Source: Rhizobium etli_C
GTDB taxonomy: Bacteria > Pseudomonadota > Alphaproteobacteria > Rhizobiales > Rhizobiaceae
NCBI RefSeq assembly: GCF_014198605.1
Contig: NZ_JACIHU010000005.1
Strand: one strand, 5' to 3'
Length of the DNA: 64,000 nucleotides
Shown in pieces: positions 59,833-64,000 of this stretch; the first letter of the stretch is position 1; every line of letters starts with the position of its first letter. The notes beneath the pieces are model-generated. The model did no database searches. It was given only the letters and a program-made list of their open reading frames with translations, and was not told where the DNA came from. A program made the translations under genes and the position numbers.

Positions 59833-60741
59833 ATGGCCTTCACGCTTCGCCAGATCCAATATTTTGTCGCCGTCGCCGAACAAGGTTCGGTGACACGCGC
59901 CGCACAGAACCTTTCGATCTCGCAATCCTCGGTGACGGAAGCGCTGAAGGAGCTCGAAACCGATCTCGGCGTCGAGCTCTTCGAGCGCCATCCGCGCGGC
60001 CTGACGATAACCCACAACGGACACCAGTTCCTCCGTCACGCGACCAAGATTCTCGCCTCCGTTTCCGATGCGCGCACCAGCTTCTCTGGCCGGCAGAGCG
60101 CCCTTTCCGGCACGCTGAACATCGGCGTCACCTCGCTCGTCGCCGGCTACGTGCTCTCCGATTTGCTGGCGCGATACCGGCGCGCCTGTCCTGGAGTCGA
60201 GGTCAGCGCGATAGAGGACAATGGCGGTTACCTTGAACACCTCCTGGTCGGCGGCGAACTCGATGTCGCGGTCATGGTGATATCGAACCTGCGCGACCGC
60301 ATGGCGCTGCAGGCGGAAATCCTCGAAACCTCGCCCTATCGGCTGTGGCTGCCGATGGGCCATCCGCTGGTTTCGGCCGACATCATCTCGGTGGCCGATA
60401 TCGCCCGCGAACCGCTGATCATGCTGACGGTCGACGAGATCGAGGAGAATACCGGCAAGCTGCTGTCGGCGCTCGGCGCCCGCCCGCATGTCGCCTTCCG
60501 CACCCGCTCGGTGGAGGCGGTGCGCAGCTTGGTCGCAACGGGCGCCGGCGTGGCGCTGCTTCCCGACCTCGTCTACCGCCCGTGGTCGCTCGAAGGCGAC
60601 CGCATCGAGAGCCGCGACGTCTCCGGTTCGCTGCCGGTGGTCCAGGTCGGCATGGTCTGGCGCAAGGGCTCCAGCCTGCCGCAGGCGGCGCGCGACTTCG
60701 TCGGCATCGCCGAAAGCCTGCGATCCGGTCGCGTCCGCTGA
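59833..60741 (+). CDS. LysR-family transcriptional regulator of the polyamine-type ABC operon
   Basis: This 302-residue regulator has the HTH TLRQIQYFVAVAEQGSVTRAAQNLSISQSSVTEALKELE (residues 4-43) and the effector domain from about 93 (SGTLNIGVTSLVAGYVLSD). It lies 118 bases upstream of the binding-protein gene on the same strand, with a 21-base inverted repeat between them that begins at its stop codon. Co-directional regulator plus transporter suggests control of uptake by an internal or external amine or amino-acid-like effector (inference). Confidence 0.88.
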   Translation: MAFTLRQIQYFVAVAEQGSVTRAAQNLSISQSSVTEALKELETDLGVELFERHPRGLTITHNGHQFLRHATKILASVSDARTSFSGRQSALSGTLNIGVTSLVAGYVLSDLLARYRRACPGVEVSAIEDNGGYLEHLLVGGELDVAVMVISNLRDRMALQAEILETSPYRLWLPMGHPLVSADIISVADIAREPLIMLTVDEIEENTGKLLSALGARPHVAFRTRSVEAVRSLVATGAGVALLPDLVYRPWSLEGDRIESRDVSGSLPVVQVGMVWRKGSSLPQAARDFVGIAESLRSGRVR

Positions 60742-60760
60742 TATCGGAATTTCCGATATC
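60740..60760. promoter_or_regulatory. candidate LysR binding site / regulator terminus dyad
   Basis: GATATCGGA (60740-60748) and TCCGATATC (60752-60760) form a perfect 9-bp inverted repeat with a three-base spacer. It contains the T-N11-A spacing of LysR boxes. It starts within the regulator's TGA codon and lies 100 bases before the next gene. Confidence 0.6.
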
Positions 60761-60859
60761 GCCTTTCTGATAAATGAATTTGCGAAAGCGCCCATTTGGG
60801 ATCACCTTCTTGAGGGAACAAACCGCCACGGAAAGTGGCACCAGACCGGGAGCCGGACG

Positions 60860-62020
60860 ATGACGAATCTCTTGAAATCCTGCACGGCAGCGATCGCCTG
60901 CCTGAGCTTCGCGACGCAGGTGACCGCCGCCGAACCGCTCAAGGCGCTCGGCAAAGGCGAGGGTGCGGTCAGCATCGTCGCCTGGGCCGGCTACATCGAA
61001 CGCGGCGAAACCGACAAGAATTACGACTGGGTCACCGGTTTCGAAAAGGAGACCGGCTGCAAGGTTTCCGTCAAGACCGCTGCCACCTCGGACGAAATGG
61101 TCTCGCTGATGAACGAGGGCGGCTTCGACCTCGTCACCGCATCCGGCGACGCATCGCTCCGCCTCATCGCCGGCAAGCGTGTGCAGCCGATCAACACCGA
61201 TCTGATCCCGGGCTTCAAGAATGTCGACCAGCGCCTGCAGAACGGCGCCTGGTATACGGTCGGCGGCGTACATTACGGCGTGCCCTATCTCTGGGGCCCG
61301 AATGTGCTGATGTACAATACCGATGCCTTCAAGGACAAGGCGCCGACCAGCTGGAACGTCGTCTTCGAGGAAGAGACGCTGCCCGACGGCAAATCGAACA
61401 AGGGCCGCGTCCAGGCCTATGACGGCGCGATCTACATTGCCGACGCCGCCATGTATCTGATGGCCCACAAGCCGGATCTCGGCATCAAGGACCCCTACGA
61501 ACTGACCGAAGATCAGTACAAGGCGGCCCTCGACCTGCTGCGCGGCCAGCGCAAGCTGGTCTCGCGCTACTGGCACGATGCGATGATCCAGATCGACGAC
61601 TTCAAGAACGAAGGCGTCGTCGCCTCCGGCTCCTGGCCTTTCCAGGTGAACCTGCTGCAGGCCGACAAGCAGAAGATCGCCTCCACCTTCCCGGAGGAAG
61701 GCGTCACCGGCTGGGCCGACACCACCATGCTGCACGCCGACAGCGAACATCCGAACTGCGCCTATATGTGGATGGAGCATTCGCTGCAGGCCAAGGTCCA
61801 GGGCGACGCCGCCGCCTGGTTCGGCGCCGTCCCCTCCGTTCCCGCCGCCTGCAAGGGCAACGAACTGATGGGTGAGGCCGGCTGCGCCACCAACGGCTTC
61901 GATCACTTCGACAAGATCAAGTTCTGGAAGACCCCGGTCGCCAAATGCACGACGCAGAGCGAATGCGTGCCCTATCATCGCTGGGTGTCGGACTATATCG
62001 GCGTGATTGGCGGGCGGTGA
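60860..62020 (+). CDS. ABC transporter substrate-binding protein, polyamine type (PotD/PotF-like)
   Basis: This 386-residue periplasmic protein has a signal peptide (about residues 1-23, ending QVTA) and the spermidine/putrescine-binding-protein fold, with SIVAWAGYIERGETD, SVKTAATSDEMVSLMNEGGFDLVTASGDA and GVPYLWGPNVLMYNTDAF. Aspartates that hold the amine in PotD/PotF relatives seem to be present, but I cannot confirm each. Two cysteine pairs near the C-terminus (CKG..CATN and CTTQSEC) could form disulphides. It is followed by a repeat element and then the ATPase and permease genes. Confidence 0.88.
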   Translation: MTNLLKSCTAAIACLSFATQVTAAEPLKALGKGEGAVSIVAWAGYIERGETDKNYDWVTGFEKETGCKVSVKTAATSDEMVSLMNEGGFDLVTASGDASLRLIAGKRVQPINTDLIPGFKNVDQRLQNGAWYTVGGVHYGVPYLWGPNVLMYNTDAFKDKAPTSWNVVFEEETLPDGKSNKGRVQAYDGAIYIADAAMYLMAHKPDLGIKDPYELTEDQYKAALDLLRGQRKLVSRYWHDAMIQIDDFKNEGVVASGSWPFQVNLLQADKQKIASTFPEEGVTGWADTTMLHADSEHPNCAYMWMEHSLQAKVQGDAAAWFGAVPSVPAACKGNELMGEAGCATNGFDHFDKIKFWKTPVAKCTTQSECVPYHRWVSDYIGVIGGR

Positions 62021-62025
62021 GCTAA

Positions 62026-62186
62026 TTCCCCTCCTCCCCAGCGGGGAGAAGATGTCTGAAGGACAGATGAGGGGGTGAGCGACGAAGGAGCGAGCGAACG
62101 ACCGAGCCAAGCGAGGTCGTACATGCCTCACCGTCCCCCTCATCCGACCCTTCGGGCCACCTTCTCCCCGCTGGGGAGAAGAGGAA
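62026..62186. repeat. rhizobial palindromic intergenic element, copy C
   Basis: Between the binding-protein and ATPase genes, CCTCCCCAGCGGGGAGAAGA near 62031 and CACCTTCTCCCCGCTGGGGA near 62158 form mirror-related ends, and ACAGATGAGGGGGTGAGCG pairs with the CCCCCTCATC near 62133. Layout and sequence match copy B at the outer blocks. A short extra stem lies in the middle (CGAGCGAACGACCGAGC region). Confidence 0.72.
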
Positions 62187-62233
62187 GCCCAGCACTCCCT
62201 CGGCGTTCAGCTCTCCTACCAGGGAGAAGCCAG

Positions 62234-63241
62234 ATGACAATATCCGGAGCTCCAATGACGTCAGCCGTCCGTTTCCAGCAGGTATCTCGCTATTTCGGCC
62301 AGGTTCGCGCCGTCGACGGCGTCGATCTCGAGATCGCAGCCGGCGAATTCTTCGCCATGCTGGGACCGTCCGGCTCCGGCAAGACGACGTGCCTGAGATT
62401 GATCGCCGGCTTCGAGCAGCCGAGCGCCGGCCATATCCAGATCTTCGGCGAGACGGCCGATGGCGTGCCGCCCTATCGCCGCAACGTCAACACGGTGTTC
62501 CAGGACTACGCCCTCTTCCCGCATCTCAACATCCTCGACAACGTCGCTTACGGGCTGATGGTCAGGGGCGTCGGCAAGGCGGAACGGATGAAGGCGGCGA
62601 ACGATGCCCTGGAGCTCGTCAAGCTGCCGGGCTACGGCGCCCGCAGACCCGGACAACTGTCCGGCGGCCAGCGGCAGCGCGTGGCGCTCGCCCGCGCGCT
62701 CGTCAACAAGCCGAAGGTGCTGCTGCTCGACGAGCCGCTCGGCGCCCTCGACCTCAAGCTGCGCGAGCAGATGCAGGAAGAATTGAAGAGCCTGCAACGC
62801 GCGCTCGGCATCACCTTCGTCTTCGTCACGCACGATCAGGGCGAGGCGCTGTCCATGGCCGATCGTGTTGCCGTCTTCAACGACGGCAACATCGTCCAGC
62901 AAGGCACGCCGCAGGATATTTACCGCCGCCCGAGGACCCGCTTCGTCGCCGATTTCGTCGGCTCCTCGAATGTGATCGCGCCGGATCTGATGGCCGCGCT
63001 CGGCGGCGAGAAACGCTGGGCAAGCCTGCGGCCCGAGGCGATCCACCTGGCAGGCGACGGCATCGAGGCCACAGTCGAACATGCGAGCTTCCTCGGCGCC
63101 GTTACCCGTCTCGGCGTCGATCTCCGCGGCAGCCGGCTGCATGTGATGCTGCCGGCCGGCGCGCCCGTGCCCGACGTCGGCGCCGGTATCCGCCTTGCCT
63201 GGCAGCCTGCCGATATCCACTACATGGACGACGCGGCATGA
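62234..63241 (+). CDS. ABC transporter ATP-binding protein (PotA type)
   Basis: This 335-residue ATPase has Walker A GPSGSGKT (residues 44-51), signature LSGGQRQRVALARAL, Walker B VLLLDEPLGALD and switch histidine VTHDQGEA, then the TOBE domain at about 260-335 (SLRPEAIHLAGDGIEATVEHASFLG), as in PotA and other polyamine/Fe/sulfate importers. The ATG at 62234 follows AGGGAG; a second ATG at 62255 is also possible. Its last bases overlap the permease gene by four (ATGA). Confidence 0.92.
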   Translation: MTISGAPMTSAVRFQQVSRYFGQVRAVDGVDLEIAAGEFFAMLGPSGSGKTTCLRLIAGFEQPSAGHIQIFGETADGVPPYRRNVNTVFQDYALFPHLNILDNVAYGLMVRGVGKAERMKAANDALELVKLPGYGARRPGQLSGGQRQRVALARALVNKPKVLLLDEPLGALDLKLREQMQEELKSLQRALGITFVFVTHDQGEALSMADRVAVFNDGNIVQQGTPQDIYRRPRTRFVADFVGSSNVIAPDLMAALGGEKRWASLRPEAIHLAGDGIEATVEHASFLGAVTRLGVDLRGSRLHVMLPAGAPVPDVGAGIRLAWQPADIHYMDDAA

Positions 63242-64000
63242 CGGCGCTCACCCTCTCCGACGCCAAGACATCGATCCTGCCGGGACGCAGCGGGCTCCTC
63301 GGCCGCATGTCGGACGCCTTCTGGCGGCACCCGAAACTCCTGCTCTTCCTGATGCTGACGCCGCCGCTGCTCTGGCTCGGCATCATCTATATCGGCTCGC
63401 TGATTGCCCTGCTTTTGCAGAGCTTCTTTTCGATCGACGATTTCTCCGGCCTGGTGAATTACGAATTCACCCTTGCGACCTATGCCCAGCTTCTGAGCCC
63501 GACGAATTTCGACATTATCATCCGCACCGTCGTGATGTCCGCGCTCGTCACCGTCGCTTCCGTGCTGATCGCCTTTCCGATCGCCTATTACGCGGCACGT
63601 TATGCGCAAGGCAAATGGAAGGTGCTCTTCTATCTCGGCGTCATGCTGCCGCTCTGGTCGAGCTATCTCGTCAAGATCTATGCCTGGAAGCTGATCCTCG
63701 CCAAGGAAGGCATTCTCACCTGGATCTTCGAGAAGCTGCATCTCTCCTGGCTACTCGACGGCATCCTCAATCTGCCCGTCGTCGGCGGCAATTCGCTGTC
63801 GGTGAGCTACATCGGCACCTTCATCGTCTTCGTCTATATCTGGCTACCCTACATGATCCTGCCGACGCAGGCGGCCCTCGAGCGGGTGCCCGGCAATCTG
63901 ATCGAGGCCTCGGCCGATCTCGGCGCGACGCCGCGCCAGACCTTCCGCACCGTGCTGCTGCCGCTCGCGCTGCCCGGCATCGTCGCCGGTTCGATCTTCA
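63238..64000 (+). CDS. ABC transporter permease (PotB type), cut by the window end
   Basis: The frame opens with MTALTLSDAKTSILPG at an ATGA overlap with the ATPase gene and stays open for 254 codons to the last base. Hydrophobic helices start at LLLFLMLTPPLLWLGIIYIG (about residues 34-53), and the ATPase-docking loop is LIEASADLGATPRQTFRTVLLPLALPGIVAGS near 221-252. It is the first of probably two permeases; its partner should lie just beyond 64000. Confidence 0.9.
   Translation, partial: MTALTLSDAKTSILPGRSGLLGRMSDAFWRHPKLLLFLMLTPPLLWLGIIYIGSLIALLLQSFFSIDDFSGLVNYEFTLATYAQLLSPTNFDIIIRTVVMSALVTVASVLIAFPIAYYAARYAQGKWKVLFYLGVMLPLWSSYLVKIYAWKLILAKEGILTWIFEKLHLSWLLDGILNLPVVGGNSLSVSYIGTFIVFVYIWLPYMILPTQAALERVPGNLIEASADLGATPRQTFRTVLLPLALPGIVAGSIF

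Noticed and set aside
39250..62186. The three palindromic elements considered as CRISPR or IS remnants
   Set aside because: They are single copies at separate loci without spacers, transposase fragments or target duplications, and match mosaic intergenic repeats instead.

Overview
The window looks like chromosomal DNA from a fast-growing rhizobium, most like the Rhizobium leguminosarum/etli group. Pointers are: high GC with strong third-position bias; many LacI/GntR-controlled sugar and amino-acid uptake operons; a TakP-type TRAP transporter; an alphaproteobacterial ornithine decarboxylase behind a long speF-type leader; and several palindromic intergenic elements of the kind found in Rhizobiaceae. 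I see about 60 protein genes, one of them frameshifted and one a remnant. I see no rRNA, tRNA, CRISPR array, prophage or intact insertion sequence.

Layout. 1-3275: TRAP transporter (small and large permease on +, binding protein convergent on -). 3567-7895: a class I glutamine amidotransferase, a LacI regulator with a 2-hydroxyacid dehydrogenase, a MarR regulator, and a creatininase-family hydrolase. 8038-10142: a histidine-rich CobW GTPase coupled to a WD40 protein, probably a zinc-homeostasis unit. 10159-14625: GNAT, cysE, a diguanylate cyclase split by a frameshift, a serine hydrolase, another GNAT. 14720-16383: ornithine decarboxylase with its leader and a divergent LysR gene. 17406-19117: DUF1007 plus a NicO-type nickel/cobalt transporter. 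19120-24137: a small membrane protein with a GNAT, a DUF533 protein, eda, CYTH plus CHAD proteins, trhO. 24180-27916: a CHASE4-GGDEF-EAL protein and a GH1 beta-glucosidase.

28344-33044 resembles a trans-4-hydroxyproline/pyrroline-carboxylate catabolic cluster: a GntR regulator, a DapA-family lyase, an Ldh-family reductase, a semialdehyde dehydrogenase, and a 44-codon wreck of a FAD-dependent D-amino-acid dehydrogenase. It abuts a LacI-controlled polar amino-acid ABC operon (33065-37280). 38032-45655 is a ribose-type sugar ABC operon with a TIM-barrel isomerase and a Gfo/Idh/MocA dehydrogenase, faced by a LacI regulator. 45719-49718 holds xylA and xylB with their own LacI-family regulator. 49927-53600 is an EmrAB-type efflux pair with a divergent TetR regulator. 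53706-59653 holds an AraC regulator, a TerC membrane protein with a striking structured leader, gltX, lysS and an unrecognised exported protein. 59833-64000 is a LysR gene followed by a polyamine-type ABC operon that runs off the end of the window.

The most useful non-coding signals are regulator/operator pairs readable by eye: GntR 28312/29052, LacI 34138/34159, LacI 44497/44518, LacI 49749, TetR 52800/52859, LysR 60740. The best candidate for something undescribed is the leader of the terC-family gene (54660-54763), where competing helices can hide or expose the ribosome-binding site.
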